64,000 bases of DNA. Source: Actinomycetes bacterium. GTDB taxonomy: Bacteria; Actinomycetota; Actinomycetes; Propionibacteriales; Propionibacteriaceae. The notes under the pieces were generated by a model. It searched no databases, was not told the DNA's origin, and saw nothing but the letters and a program-made list of their open reading frames with translations. Both the position numbers and the translations under genes were made by a program. Of the stretch, positions 1 to 9,359 are shown piece after piece (position 1 is the first letter of the stretch; every line of letters starts with the position of its first letter). The stretch lies in contig JAJZQV010000001.1 of assembly GCA_021803025.1 (NCBI GenBank), positions 1-64,000 of the forward strand, given 5' to 3'.

Positions 1-913
1 CCGATCTCTCCTCTCGGGTCAGCTCGATGCTCGTCTCGAAGAGGGCGATGTCGGCCTTCAGCTTCCGGCGGGAACGTGCACGCGTGTCGACGTAGGTGCC
101 CAGCATGAGGATCGGGCTGAGCCCCACGAACAGCAGGCTCATCGGGGACTTCGTCGTGGTGAACATCACGGCACCCACCACGAGCGGCGCCACCATGGCG
201 ATCCACGGGAACGGAGCCGGGTCCTTCGCGTTGGGAATGTCCGGCAGGGCGAGGGTCTGTTCGGGGACGCGGGGAACAACGCGGGGAGGTCGTACGAAGG
301 GAATGTCCGTACTGAGCGACGGGACTGCGGTGTCCGGGCGGAGGAGAGTCACAGACAGGCTCGTGTCCCCCAGCTTCGCCGTGTCTCCGGGCGCCAGCTG
401 GACTCGGCTGACCCGCGTGCCGCCGACGATCACGCCGTTGGACGAGTTGAGGTCGACGATCTCAATACGATCGCCGACGTTGATGCGGGCATGGACCTTG
501 GAGACGAGAGGGTCGTTCAGCGTGACATCGCACTCGACGGAGCGCCCCACTTCGCTCGTACCGGTCGGCAGAGAGACCTCCGTACCGGCGTCAGGACCGG
601 AGACGATGCGAAGGACTGCCACGCCGGGGCCCCGGTGGGAGCGGTGCTCATCGGCGACGACGAGCTCGATCGCGGAGCCTGACCGGATACCCGAGTCGAG
701 CAGCGACACGCGCGGGCTGAGCAGGTTGGCGGTGCTTCCTCCGACGTCGGTCACGCGCATGGAGTGGTTCATGCCGCTGGCTGCCCGAGGGGCGCCGGTG
801 GCACCTGCGAGCGCCGTCGCCACGTCGCCGACCGTTGCTGTCGCGTCCGCCGTGATCTGGATGTCCGAGTGCGCGCGCCCGGACTGGCTGAGCAACGTGA
901 CCTTGAGCTTCAT
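1..913 (-). CDS. FHA domain-containing FtsK/SpoIIIE (EssC/EccC-like) type VII secretion ATPase, N-terminal part
   Basis: Only the first 304 residues are present; the gene runs off the left edge. Residues 1-90 look like a ubiquitin-like fold. Residues about 98-190 form an FHA domain with the expected GR, S-x-x-H and N-G elements (EVGRS, SKVHAR, SSNG), which would bind phosphothreonine. Two membrane helices follow at about 235-252 and 256-276, then a basic, helical start of a cytoplasmic region. This FHA, two helices, cytoplasmic motor order is that of Firmicutes EssC and of actinobacterial FHA-FtsK proteins that drive type VII secretion; the FtsK motor itself is outside the window, so the class is inferred from the N terminus. 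The ATG overlaps the stop of the upstream gene (ATGA), so it belongs to the same operon as the kinase and phosphatase. Its FHA domain is a natural target of that kinase. Confidence 0.72.
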   Translation of the reverse strand, partial: MKLKVTLLSQSGRAHSDIQITADATATVGDVATALAGATGAPRAASGMNHSMRVTDVGGSTANLLSPRVSLLDSGIRSGSAIELVVADEHRSHRGPGVAVLRIVSGPDAGTEVSLPTGTSEVGRSVECDVTLNDPLVSKVHARINVGDRIEIVDLNSSNGVIVGGTRVSRVQLAPGDTAKLGDTSLSVTLLRPDTAVPSLSTDIPFVRPPRVVPRVPEQTLALPDIPNAKDPAPFPWIAMVAPLVVGAVMFTTTKSPMSLLFVGLSPILMLGTYVDTRARSRRKLKADIALFETSIELTREERS

Positions 914-1710
914 GACAGCCTTCCTGACGGGACGGACGCGGTCCCGATGGGGGTGGACGAAGGGATGCCTCGCCGGTTCGCAGCGCGTTCCGCCTCGAGG
1001 AGCGGCAGGTCGTCGATCCGTACGAGCAGGGTCGAGACGGCGTACTCCACCAGGGCGGCGCGGCGGTTCGTGGCCTGGTCCTCCGCGTCACCGCGCAGGC
1101 CCTTGACGCCCGCGTTGGCGAGCTTGTCGCAGACGTTGTCGAGCTTGCGGTTGAACCGCGTCAGGCTCCAGCCGAGCCGCTGAGCCGCGTCTGCGGACGC
1201 GGGGATCTCGGACGCTCCGGTGCCGGCGCGCCGCAGGACCGGCTCGGCCAGGGCAAGCATGAGGAGCCGCTGGGACGGGGTGAAGCGGGTCGGGCCGACG
1301 GTCGTGTCGCCTGCGACGTCGTCGAGGCGATGCGCGGGGGTGAGGAATCCGTCGACAGCGCACTCGATCTGGATCTCGTACGCCGTCGGGCCGGCCGTGA
1401 ACGTCAGCAGGACCTCGGGGAACACGATCGGAAGGCTCGCCCCCGGCGCGAGCACGGACCGCATCAGGCCTCGCGAGTCGGACAGGATGACGGGCAGTCG
1501 CGAACCCGTGTTCGCCACCCACCACAGCCCGTCGCGGAAGGACAGCAGGATGAAGCGCCGGTGCAGGTACGGGTTGTCGTCGAGCGCGAGCTGGCCCACT
1601 CTCCCGATGACGAAGGTCTCGCCGGGCTCGACCTGGAAGATCTCGCCGGCGAAGTCGAGGACGAGCGACGGGTCGCTCGCGTTGGGTGCAGGAAGCCGCG
1701 TCTCGGTCAT
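910..1710 (-). CDS. FHA-like domain protein with C-terminal helix-turn-helix-like region
   Basis: A 266-residue soluble protein. Residues about 15-105 resemble an FHA fold (VIGR near residue 35, then YLHRRF and a WWVANTG strand), although the usual Ser-x-x-His pair is changed to LHRRF, so phosphopeptide binding is uncertain. Residues about 135-225 are helical with a region resembling a winged helix or sigma-4 fold (FTPSQRLLMLAL, then RLGWSLTRFNRKLDNV). I chose the ATG at 1710 because it overlaps the kinase stop in ATGA; the frame is open further upstream but that part lies inside the kinase gene. Its stop overlaps the next start (ATGA). The role is unknown; the context suggests a phospho-dependent regulator or adaptor for the surface-protein and secretion cluster. 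Confidence 0.75.
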   Translation of the reverse strand: MTETRLPAPNASDPSLVLDFAGEIFQVEPGETFVIGRVGQLALDDNPYLHRRFILLSFRDGLWWVANTGSRLPVILSDSRGLMRSVLAPGASLPIVFPEVLLTFTAGPTAYEIQIECAVDGFLTPAHRLDDVAGDTTVGPTRFTPSQRLLMLALAEPVLRRAGTGASEIPASADAAQRLGWSLTRFNRKLDNVCDKLANAGVKGLRGDAEDQATNRRAALVEYAVSTLLVRIDDLPLLEAERAANRRGIPSSTPIGTASVPSGRLS

Positions 1711-3332
1711 GTCACCAGACAGACCGCGGTCGGGTCGGAGCTGCGACCGTTGCTCCGGACCAGGATGACCTCGACACACGTCCTGCCCGGGATCGCCTTG
1801 ACCGTGGCCTTCATGTCGGAGGTGGTCTCGTAGCTCTTCGCGGTGGCCGCCGGGTCCACCACCCTGAAGAGGTAGTGGTCCGCCGGCAGGGGCGAGGGGT
1901 TCGTCCAGCTGACGGCGACGCTGCCCGCGTCGTTCACCAGCTTCAGATCGGCGACCTGAGGCACGACCTCCCCGATCGGGTCGGCCGGCTTGATGGTCGG
2001 AGTCGTGGTTCCCGCACTCTGGGTGGCGGTGTCACCGGATCCCTTGGGGATCATGACGAACGCGCCGACCCCGAGGACCAGCACGACGACCGCGAGTACG
2101 GCCCAGAGGGAGGCTCGACGCCGGGTCGGAGCAGCCGGCTCACCCTCGGCGGTCTGCGGGCCTGAGAGCTGAGCGGCGAGGACCGTGTGGCCGTCTGCAT
2201 CCAGTGACGGGGGAACCGGGCCCGTGAACTCGATGGGGCCGAGGGACTCGACCGAGCCCCGCCCGTGCCGGATGACCTGAGGGACGAGCCCGTCGCGTTC
2301 CAGGTCCGTCGTGTTGACGTGGGCCGTGTTCCCTGTGAACCCTGAGCCGAAGCGGCTGTCGAACTCCGTCGTCGACTTCGTCGGGGTCGCTTCGATGGTG
2401 ACGAAACCGGCCGCTATCGTGCCGCCGGCCTCGGTCTCGTCGTCGACCTCGACGGCCGCGAGCTCAGCTCGTACATCCGCAGCAGTCACGGGCAGATGGA
2501 GCTCCAGCTGCACCTGCTGCAACGCGCGGGCGAACTCGAGCGCCGTGGGGTACCGCTGCGACGCCCTCTTGCTCATGGCGACCTCGAGCACCCGCTGCAA
2601 CGAGGGCGGCGCCTCGTCGCGACGGATGGGAGGGAGCGGCTCGTTGACGATCCGGCTGCTCATCGACATGTTGTCGTTGGGGCCCTGCGGCTTCCAGAAG
2701 GGCGGATGCCCTGCAAGAGCCGTGTACAGGGTCGCCCCGAGGGAGTAGACGTCACCCGTGATGCCGGTCTGGCTCCCGGCGGCGAGCTGCTCCGGCGGCG
2801 CCCACGGAACTGAGACGCCGACAGCCTTTCCCTGGTTGGACGTGGTCGACGCGGAGATCCCGAAGTCGGTGAGCGCCGGCCGGTTGAACTCGGTGAACAG
2901 GATGTTGGCCGGCTTGATGTCACGGTGGACGATTCCCGCGGCGTGGGCTGTCTCCACGGCCCCGGCGACCTGGATGGCGACCTCAAGAGCCTTGGCCAGG
3001 TTGAGGGGGCGGTTCTTCACCTGAGACCCGAGGTGCGCACCCGGGCAGTGCTCCATGACGAGGTAGGCACGGCCGTCGGCTGTCTGGCCCGCGTCGAACA
3101 CGCTGACGATCGACGGGTGGTTCGACAGCCGGGCCATCGCGCGTGCTTCGTCCTCGAAGGCTTGCTGCAGGTCGGACCGCAGACCCTGCAGCAGCACCTT
3201 CACGGCGACCTTGCGGCCGCCCATGCTGCGCTGCTCGTACAGGAAGACGTCGGCGAAGCCGCCCATGCCGAGCAGGTCCAGGTGCCGGTAGCCCGGGATC
3301 TCTGGTGGGGCGGATGCGGGGCGCGGACTCAC
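1707..3332 (-). CDS. membrane serine/threonine protein kinase (PknB/Pkb2-like) with extracytoplasmic Fn3-like domain
   Basis: A 541-residue Hanks-type kinase. The kinase domain spans about residues 14-270: glycine-rich loop GMGGFADV near 22-29, the VAVK lysine, catalytic HRDIKPAN, DFG and APPE motifs are all intact, so it should be active. A linker of about 130 residues leads to one membrane helix (about 407-429), and the outer C-terminal part (about 460-541) looks like a single fibronectin type III domain rather than PASTA repeats. The GTG start at 3332 overlaps the upstream FHA gene's stop (GTGA); the longer open frame upstream only shadows that gene. In the bifidobacterial PFNA cluster the Pkb2 kinase sits with fn3, AAA-ATPase, DUF58 and transglutaminase genes as here. 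Its likely substrates are the FHA partners; PP2C (4873-5736) would reverse it. Confidence 0.93.
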   Translation of the reverse strand: MSPRPASAPPEIPGYRHLDLLGMGGFADVFLYEQRSMGGRKVAVKVLLQGLRSDLQQAFEDEARAMARLSNHPSIVSVFDAGQTADGRAYLVMEHCPGAHLGSQVKNRPLNLAKALEVAIQVAGAVETAHAAGIVHRDIKPANILFTEFNRPALTDFGISASTTSNQGKAVGVSVPWAPPEQLAAGSQTGITGDVYSLGATLYTALAGHPPFWKPQGPNDNMSMSSRIVNEPLPPIRRDEAPPSLQRVLEVAMSKRASQRYPTALEFARALQQVQLELHLPVTAADVRAELAAVEVDDETEAGGTIAAGFVTIEATPTKSTTEFDSRFGSGFTGNTAHVNTTDLERDGLVPQVIRHGRGSVESLGPIEFTGPVPPSLDADGHTVLAAQLSGPQTAEGEPAAPTRRRASLWAVLAVVVLVLGVGAFVMIPKGSGDTATQSAGTTTPTIKPADPIGEVVPQVADLKLVNDAGSVAVSWTNPSPLPADHYLFRVVDPAATAKSYETTSDMKATVKAIPGRTCVEVILVRSNGRSSDPTAVCLVT

Positions 3333-4876
3333 GGCATCCCCTCGAAAGCGATCGAGACGCCGTGCCCGAAGTCGATGACATCCCCGTCGGCCAGCATGAG
3401 CGGCGTGTGCGTGACCCTCACGGGCGGTTCGTCGTGCCTGCGCAGGTACGCCCCGTTCATGGAGTTGAGGTCGACCGCGAAGACGTTCCAGCCTTCCAGC
3501 CGTACCTCGAGATGCGTGCTGGACACGTGCTGGTACGGCAGCGACAGCAGCCGAGGGCTGACCGTGCCCTGGAAGCGTGCAGCCCGTGGACTCCGGCCGA
3601 TGAGGACCGGACCCGTGAGGGGCACGATCTCTCCGGTCGAGGAGCGGATCTGGCCGAGGGCCGGACGCCGGACTGTCTGGGTGAAGCCGGCGGAAAGGAG
3701 CGCCCCGCAGTCGCGGCATGTCTCCCGATGAGGTCTGTTGGAGTGTCCCGACGGGCAGAGCAGGGCGAGCACCATCTCAGAGACCGCCGGCTCAGGCTCG
3801 GGCTCGGCGGCCGCCGATCCGAGGCTGAAGCCGACCACTGTCGCGCCGTCGTGGTCGCTCCAGTCCTCGGTCACCGGCGCCGTCGGCGCGGCCGCGGAAC
3901 CACCCCGGCCTGGTACGGACGAGATGAGCTCCACGTGGTCGCCCGACGCCTGGGAGGCGGCCGTCCCTTCGCCAGCGGACCTCGGTGACGAGTGCGAGGC
4001 CTTGGCCGACTCCTCGTCCTCGATCCGAACGGCGGCTTCCTCGATCGAGTAGGCAGCAGTGTCGCCCCACAGCGCCGCGAAGCGGGAGGCTGCTGCCGGT
4101 ACGGGTGCATCCTCGGGCACATCCGTCGGTTCGGCCGGGTCGGCGACATTCGGCTCGTCAGTGGGCTCGACAACGGTCGTCGCACCGCTGGGCTCCGTCG
4201 CCACACCGGCAGAGGTCATGGTCGGCACGCCCTCGTCGAGGGCCGCTGAGCCGTCGACAGGAGCCGGCATCGGCTCGGGCGTTGCCGCGACGGGTTCGGC
4301 CGCCGCTGGCGGAAGCGTGGGGGCAGGTGCGGGCCCACGCGGCGGCGCAGCGTCGACAGGACGAGTGCTCAGCACCGCGGCGCCTACGGGCTGCTGCGCG
4401 TCCAACGACAGCGGGGCGAGAGCTCCCCAGGAGACCCGGGAGGCCTGTACGACTCCTGCACGCACGGGCAGCCCGCGTCCCCCCTCGGCCGTGTCCACCT
4501 CACCGAGCGAGACGGAGAGGATGCCGTCGACCGCCCGCTCAGACCATGTCGTGACCCCGAGACCCGCCACGGTGACAGCACCTGCTGCTTGGCCGACCTT
4601 CACCTCGAAGTGCCCGCGTGCAGCGAACTGCCCCGCGGGTCCGTCGAAGAGCGCCACGGCGAAGTCCGGGAGGCTCAGGAGGGATGCGCCGAGCGCATCG
4701 GTGAGCAGCTGGAGGACTCCGCTCAGCGTGACGTCGTCCGACAGGGATCCCCAGATCCTGTCGACCGTCAGGTCCAAGCGCTCACCCTCGAGGTCGACGC
4801 TCAGCATCAACGTCCCCCCAGGCCACACGAAGGTCCAGGCGCTTCCGGGTGACCACCGTGCCGCATCCCAGGTCAT
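3329..4876 (-). CDS. FHA domain protein with zinc-ribbon-like motif
   Basis: A 515-residue, mostly soluble protein. The first 170 residues are beta-rich and unassigned. A long Pro/Ala/Glu-rich low-complexity stretch follows (about 180-360), then a four-ligand zinc-ribbon-like segment near 370-390 (CPSGH, then CRDCG). The last 95 residues or so form a canonical FHA domain (LIGRSP, SSTHLEV, LNSMNGAYL), so phosphothreonine binding is likely. The ATG start overlaps the PP2C stop (ATGA), and its own stop overlaps the kinase GTG, consistent with translational coupling between phosphatase, FHA reader and kinase. It probably recruits kinase-modified proteins of the same cluster; the exact partner cannot be read from the sequence. 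Confidence 0.88.
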   Translation of the reverse strand: MTWDAARWSPGSAWTFVWPGGTLMLSVDLEGERLDLTVDRIWGSLSDDVTLSGVLQLLTDALGASLLSLPDFAVALFDGPAGQFAARGHFEVKVGQAAGAVTVAGLGVTTWSERAVDGILSVSLGEVDTAEGGRGLPVRAGVVQASRVSWGALAPLSLDAQQPVGAAVLSTRPVDAAPPRGPAPAPTLPPAAAEPVAATPEPMPAPVDGSAALDEGVPTMTSAGVATEPSGATTVVEPTDEPNVADPAEPTDVPEDAPVPAAASRFAALWGDTAAYSIEEAAVRIEDEESAKASHSSPRSAGEGTAASQASGDHVELISSVPGRGGSAAAPTAPVTEDWSDHDGATVVGFSLGSAAAEPEPEPAVSEMVLALLCPSGHSNRPHRETCRDCGALLSAGFTQTVRRPALGQIRSSTGEIVPLTGPVLIGRSPRAARFQGTVSPRLLSLPYQHVSSTHLEVRLEGWNVFAVDLNSMNGAYLRRHDEPPVRVTHTPLMLADGDVIDFGHGVSIAFEGMP

Positions 4877-5736
4877 GCGTCGATTCCTTCGGCATCCGGG
4901 AAGGCCATGCTGGGAATCGTGTTGCCATCGTGGTCCACCAGCAGCTCCACGGAGAGGGTGTCCTCGCTGAGGTCCGCCTCGACGTCGTCGAACAGGCCGG
5001 CGACGGCGTCCACGACGACAGCAGTGACGTTGTCGCGGCCCCCGGCCTGTACGGCCGCCTCGACCAGCGCCTCAGCTGCTGCTTGGGGATCCGGCACAGC
5101 CTGGAGAGTGGCCATGAGGAACTGGTCGGTCAGCTCCGTGGAGAGGCCGTCGCTGCAGAGCAGGATGCGGTCGTTGGGACGGGCGATGAGCAGCCACTGG
5201 TCCACCACGGGGATGCCGGGGATCCCTCCACCCAGGGCCCTCGTCACGACGTTGCGCTTCTCGTGCAGCTGGGCCTGCTCGGCTCTCAGGGCACCGGAGT
5301 CGACCATCGCCTGCACTTCGGAGTGGTCCACGCTCACCTGCTCGAGCACGCCGCCGCTCAGCCGGTACGTGCGGGAGTCACCGATGTTGAAGACGAGCCA
5401 GCACGGGGTCGACCCTTGGGCGGCGAGTCCGACCCCCGTCAGGGTGCTGCCAGGGGCGCGGCCGGACGAGGCGATCGCCCGCACCCGGCCCACAGCCTCG
5501 TTGATCGTGCGCAGGAGCGCTTCGGACGTGAGAGCGGCCTCGCCGGACAAGCCCTCGAAGGACTCCACGACCGTGCGCGACGCGACGTCGCCCCCCTGGT
5601 GGCCGCCCATCCCGTCGGCCACCAGGAAGACAGGAGGGGACGCCAGGTAGGAGTCCTCGTTGTGGGCCCGCTTCTGGCCACGGTCCGTGGCGGCACCCCA
5701 TGCGACGGTGAACGGAGCGGAGACCATCGTCGTCAC
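4873..5736 (-). CDS. PP2C-family Ser/Thr protein phosphatase (PstP-like)
   Basis: A 287-residue soluble PPM phosphatase with all metal-binding motifs: RAHNEDSY, VADGMGGHQGGD, NIGDSRTYRL, LLCSDGLS and GGRDNVTAV. The length is that of a bare catalytic domain; no membrane segment is seen, unlike the housekeeping PstP beside ftsW/pknB. It should dephosphorylate targets of the neighbouring kinase. The start can be GTG at 5736 or ATG at 5727; the GTG is used because it lies close after the previous stop at 5738. The gene overlaps the next FHA gene by ATGA. Confidence 0.95.
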   Translation of the reverse strand: MTTMVSAPFTVAWGAATDRGQKRAHNEDSYLASPPVFLVADGMGGHQGGDVASRTVVESFEGLSGEAALTSEALLRTINEAVGRVRAIASSGRAPGSTLTGVGLAAQGSTPCWLVFNIGDSRTYRLSGGVLEQVSVDHSEVQAMVDSGALRAEQAQLHEKRNVVTRALGGGIPGIPVVDQWLLIARPNDRILLCSDGLSTELTDQFLMATLQAVPDPQAAAEALVEAAVQAGGRDNVTAVVVDAVAGLFDDVEADLSEDTLSVELLVDHDGNTIPSMAFPDAEGIDA

Positions 5737-5737
5737 C

Positions 5738-7006
5738 TCACTGCTCCGTCACGCGGAAGGCGACCTTGCCGATGTGCACGACGGCACCGTGGCCCGCGAC
5801 GAGGCGGCCACCGGACGGGACAGCGGTCCGCATGCCGTTCGCCGTCGTGACAGCGGTCCCGTTCGTGGACCTCAGGTCCTGTACCCACACACCGTCAGGG
5901 TCGGGACCCACCACCGCGTGGGTCTTCGAGACCGACATGGTCGTGTCCTGCAGAGGGTGGAGCCGGGAGCCGACGAAACCCTCCGGCGCGACCGGGTTCC
6001 GGCCCAGGACCGTCGCCTTGTCGACCGGGATCCGCTGGCCGTCGTCGCTCACGAGCAGCAGGGTGTGCTGCGCCTGCAGGAGAGCGATGGCGTCGAGCGA
6101 GACCACGGTCCGGTCGGACTCGTCCTCAGCGAGTGGCTGGCTGGCTGGTACGGGGGGTGCGACCTCCCGTACCGGTGTGAAGTGCTGGTCGACGTCGGGC
6201 GACGCCGGAGCGCTCGCGCTGCCCCTGCTCCAAGGGACACCGGTGATCATTCCGTCATCGCCCACGCTGACCACCGATGCCGCAGAGGTCACAGGCTGAG
6301 CCGTCGAGAGGCTTGCTGGGTCCGAGAACGGGGATGCCAGGCTTGTTGCGTCGTTGCTCGCGTGAGACACAGGAGCCGTAGGTGACCCGACGCTGACGAC
6401 CGCCGGTCGTGCGGTCGACGTGATCGACTCGGCGGGGGACGCATCGAAGGCCCCCGTCGGGGCAGGCGAGACCGCAGAGAGCCGGGCGGGAGCTACGTTC
6501 AACCGGTTGGCGAGGGGATCACGCCCTGCCCTCACGTCCAGGACGACTAGCCCGGTAGCCGTATCGTGCCAAGCGCGGTTGAGGGGCTTCTTGATCATGA
6601 GGACCGTGATCAGGTAGCCGACTCCGAGCGTGAACCCGGACACCAGGGAGATGAGCAGGTACTTGCCCAGGCCGGCCCAGCCCGGTGCCCGCCCATCAGC
6701 GACCCGGACCTGTCGGATGCCGAGGATGCGGCCGCCGGGAAGGAAGCCCGTCTTGCCGAAGTACAGGTAGACACCGAACGACAAGGCGATGGCCAGCACC
6801 TGGACCAGCAAAGAGGCGACCAACAGACCGTCGAGGGACGTCTGGAGTGACACTGCGAAGCTGATGAGCAAGCCCGCCGCTCCACCCAGGACGAAGTCCA
6901 GGAGCCGCGCCGCGAAGCGTCGGCCCAGGGTTGCGGGAGCGCACCCGTCGAGGGCCTCGTACGTCGCGGTCCCGTCGGTGAACGGGCTCACACCACTACT
7001 GGACAT
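5738..7006 (-). CDS. RDD family membrane protein with C-terminal FHA domain
   Basis: A 422-residue protein. The N-terminal half (about 25-150) is an RDD domain: RRFAARLLDFVLGG near the start gives the Arg-Asp signature, followed by three or so membrane helices and the ILGIRQVRV segment. A disordered Ser/Ala/Pro linker leads to a C-terminal FHA domain (about 320-420; VLGRNP, SKTHAVV, STNGTAV). The start is ATG at 7006, inside the end of the transglutaminase gene (11-bp overlap); earlier in-frame starts fall deep in that gene. In the operon it links the membrane enzymes to the phospho-signalling genes. RDD-FHA fusions are frequent in this type of actinobacterial cluster, but the transported or sensed partner is unknown. 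Confidence 0.88.
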   Translation of the reverse strand: MSSSGVSPFTDGTATYEALDGCAPATLGRRFAARLLDFVLGGAAGLLISFAVSLQTSLDGLLVASLLVQVLAIALSFGVYLYFGKTGFLPGGRILGIRQVRVADGRAPGWAGLGKYLLISLVSGFTLGVGYLITVLMIKKPLNRAWHDTATGLVVLDVRAGRDPLANRLNVAPARLSAVSPAPTGAFDASPAESITSTARPAVVSVGSPTAPVSHASNDATSLASPFSDPASLSTAQPVTSAASVVSVGDDGMITGVPWSRGSASAPASPDVDQHFTPVREVAPPVPASQPLAEDESDRTVVSLDAIALLQAQHTLLLVSDDGQRIPVDKATVLGRNPVAPEGFVGSRLHPLQDTTMSVSKTHAVVGPDPDGVWVQDLRSTNGTAVTTANGMRTAVPSGGRLVAGHGAVVHIGKVAFRVTEQ

Positions 7007-9359
7007 CTGCGTCCTTTCCGCGAGACAGGATTCGTACGACCAGCACAGTGGTCGCGCGTCGTGCCCGGCCGGCCAGGCGCGAAGGCGACAGCGAACCGGC
7101 CACGCGGCGACGGGTGAGCCCGAGGGACCGTGGAGAGACTGCCGACACCCAGCGCCGCCATCGAGGGACCGACCCGGACATGCGCCCGAGAACCGCATCC
7201 ACCTGGCTCCACATCGCCGCCACGTCATCCACCGAGGGCTCGGCCGCACCGAACACCCCCGCGTCGATCCGGTCTGCGACGGCCACGGAGCCTGCTCCGG
7301 GGAACGCCGTCTCGATGATCGACGACGTCTCCCGTCGCGTCGCCGTGGGCTCGAACGTCTTGCCGAGGTCGGTGGCGCGGTCGACGACTTCCAACCAGCC
7401 GCCGTGCGCGCGGTCGCTCATGAGCTCGCCGTTGAGGCGACGCCGCCGCCGTCGTCGCTTGAGCGCGATGACGACGAGGAAGGGGGAAGCCACGACGGCG
7501 GCACCGCCGACGGCGACCGCCACGATCCAGGCGACCTGCACCCATGCCGGCTGCGTGTCCGACTTGGCCCGGCGCTGGTCGTCGACGATGTCCTTGTTGT
7601 CGTCCGCGGTGTTGTTGGCCTGCTCAGGCGGAGGCAGAACCTGGGGCTTGGGGTCCGACTTGGGCTGCGGGACGTCTGTGTTGGGGGTCTTGGCCCGGTC
7701 GGGGGTCGGGTCGAACGGGACCCATCCCACACCTTCGAAGGCCACTTCGACCCAGATGTGCGCCTGGCCACCCGTCACAGCCCACGCGGCGCTGCCCACG
7801 TTCTTGCTCGCGTCCGGGTAGAACCCCATGACGACCCGCGCAGGGATCCCGAGCTGACGTGCCATGAGGGCCATCGCCACCGAGTACTGCTCGTCGTCGC
7901 CGATCATCTGCTTGGCGGTGAGCAGCGTCGTCAGGCGTGCCGCCGACTCGCCGGAGAGCGAGCGTCCGTCACTGCCGTTCGAGTAGAAGCCCCTGCTGCG
8001 CAGCTCAGAAGCGAGCTTCGTGACCTGGTCGATCGGCGTGCTGGCGTTCCCGACGAGCTGTTGCGACATCGTCGTGACGGCCTCGGGAACGTCGGTGTCG
8101 GGCGGAAGGGTGACCTTGGCGAAGTTGACACCGGCAAGGGATGCGGGGGCCGGACTGCTGTGCGGGACCACGGACAGCCGGTACGAGTCGCCCTCGGACA
8201 AGCCCACGGTCGTCAGGGCCGTCCCGCTGTCCTGGTTGTAGAACAGGGACTGGTCGAACTTCGTACCGGAGAAGGAGACTCCGCGCAGGTCCCCACCACC
8301 GGGGAGCCATACCCCCGCGTACTGGCCGATCGTGACGTCGACCATGGTGGCAGTCCCCGTCGGCTGGCGCTCGTCCGCAATGGATGCGCCGACCCGCTGG
8401 TACGCAGCCGAGGCTGCGTCCACGTTGTACACGACACCGTCGTACGCGTCCACAGCCGCCAGGCGTACTCGGCTGCCGGTGGGCACTCCCGAGATCGTGA
8501 AGAGGGTCTGGTCCTGCAGCGTCGTCTCGAGATAGCGGAACATCGTCAGCGGACTGGCGTACTGCTCGAGGTGCAGCGGGGGTACGACCGTGTCCCTCAG
8601 CACGAACCGCTGCGGGGCCGGCATCACGATGTTCGCTCCGACGGCCGCCACGGCGGCGATGGCGACGATCGCGGCGCCACCTGCCCACGACGGCCGGGCG
8701 CCTGCGCGAAGCCCTTCCAGACCGAGGAGCTCGGAGGCATCGGACGTCGCTCGCTTGCGCGCGACCCACGCCAACCACACCATGGCGACCACGCCGAAGG
8801 CTGTTCCGAGACCGAGCGCGAGGGGAGCGGTGTGGACGCCCCACAGGATGCCGACTGCGAGCAGGGCACCGAGGGGCAGAAGCGAGAAGCCCGGCCGAGA
8901 CGTACGGAGGGCGATCGTGCCTGCCACCACCGAGCAGAGGAGCGCAGCCAGGTACGGGACGACGGCCGGCCCCGTGAACAGGCTTGCCGGCAGGCTCACC
9001 GTCAGCAGGTCGCGCCAGGCGTAGGCGGTGAGAGTGACGAGCCGCCGGAGTGTATCGAGCGTCGGGACGAAACCGGCGATCGTCGTGCTGGGAAGCGCGA
9101 GGGCCCCCCCGAAGAGAAGGTACGTGATCAGCGAGGCGGCCAGGACTTCGAGCCACCCCCAGCGACGTGCGGCGGCGAGGAAGGCCACTCCCAGACCGAG
9201 CACCGCCCCTCCCCCCGCGGCCACCCACCCCTGCGTACCGCCGAAGATGGGGCCGAAGGAGAGGATGCCCGGTACGAGCAGCAGGACCAGTGCGGGCGTC
9301 GTCACCTGCCAGCCCGTCGGCAGCAGCCAGCGCTGGCGGACGCGAGTGTCAGGGCTCAT
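6996..9359 (-). CDS. TgpA-type membrane transglutaminase-like protein, catalytic Cys replaced
   Basis: A 787-residue membrane protein: six or so N-terminal helices (about 18-230), an external region with the transglutaminase-like core near 460-555, then another helix (about 605-630) and a cytoplasmic tail. This is the TgpA layout (DUF3488 plus transglutaminase core). In the core the usual G-x-C-E-Q/F-Y/A active-site motif reads GDDEQYSVAMAL, so Asp489 stands where Cys is expected, while His534 (GGQAHIW) and the DPTP Asp are kept. It is therefore probably not a cysteine transferase; binding or another chemistry is possible. The ATG at 9359 shares one base with the DUF58 stop (TGATG). The DUF58 plus transglutaminase pairing is widespread and forms part of the PFNA cluster. 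Confidence 0.9.
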   Translation of the reverse strand: MSPDTRVRQRWLLPTGWQVTTPALVLLLVPGILSFGPIFGGTQGWVAAGGGAVLGLGVAFLAAARRWGWLEVLAASLITYLLFGGALALPSTTIAGFVPTLDTLRRLVTLTAYAWRDLLTVSLPASLFTGPAVVPYLAALLCSVVAGTIALRTSRPGFSLLPLGALLAVGILWGVHTAPLALGLGTAFGVVAMVWLAWVARKRATSDASELLGLEGLRAGARPSWAGGAAIVAIAAVAAVGANIVMPAPQRFVLRDTVVPPLHLEQYASPLTMFRYLETTLQDQTLFTISGVPTGSRVRLAAVDAYDGVVYNVDAASAAYQRVGASIADERQPTGTATMVDVTIGQYAGVWLPGGGDLRGVSFSGTKFDQSLFYNQDSGTALTTVGLSEGDSYRLSVVPHSSPAPASLAGVNFAKVTLPPDTDVPEAVTTMSQQLVGNASTPIDQVTKLASELRSRGFYSNGSDGRSLSGESAARLTTLLTAKQMIGDDEQYSVAMALMARQLGIPARVVMGFYPDASKNVGSAAWAVTGGQAHIWVEVAFEGVGWVPFDPTPDRAKTPNTDVPQPKSDPKPQVLPPPEQANNTADDNKDIVDDQRRAKSDTQPAWVQVAWIVAVAVGGAAVVASPFLVVIALKRRRRRRRLNGELMSDRAHGGWLEVVDRATDLGKTFEPTATRRETSSIIETAFPGAGSVAVADRIDAGVFGAAEPSVDDVAAMWSQVDAVLGRMSGSVPRWRRWVSAVSPRSLGLTRRRVAGSLSPSRLAGRARRATTVLVVRILSRGKDADVQ

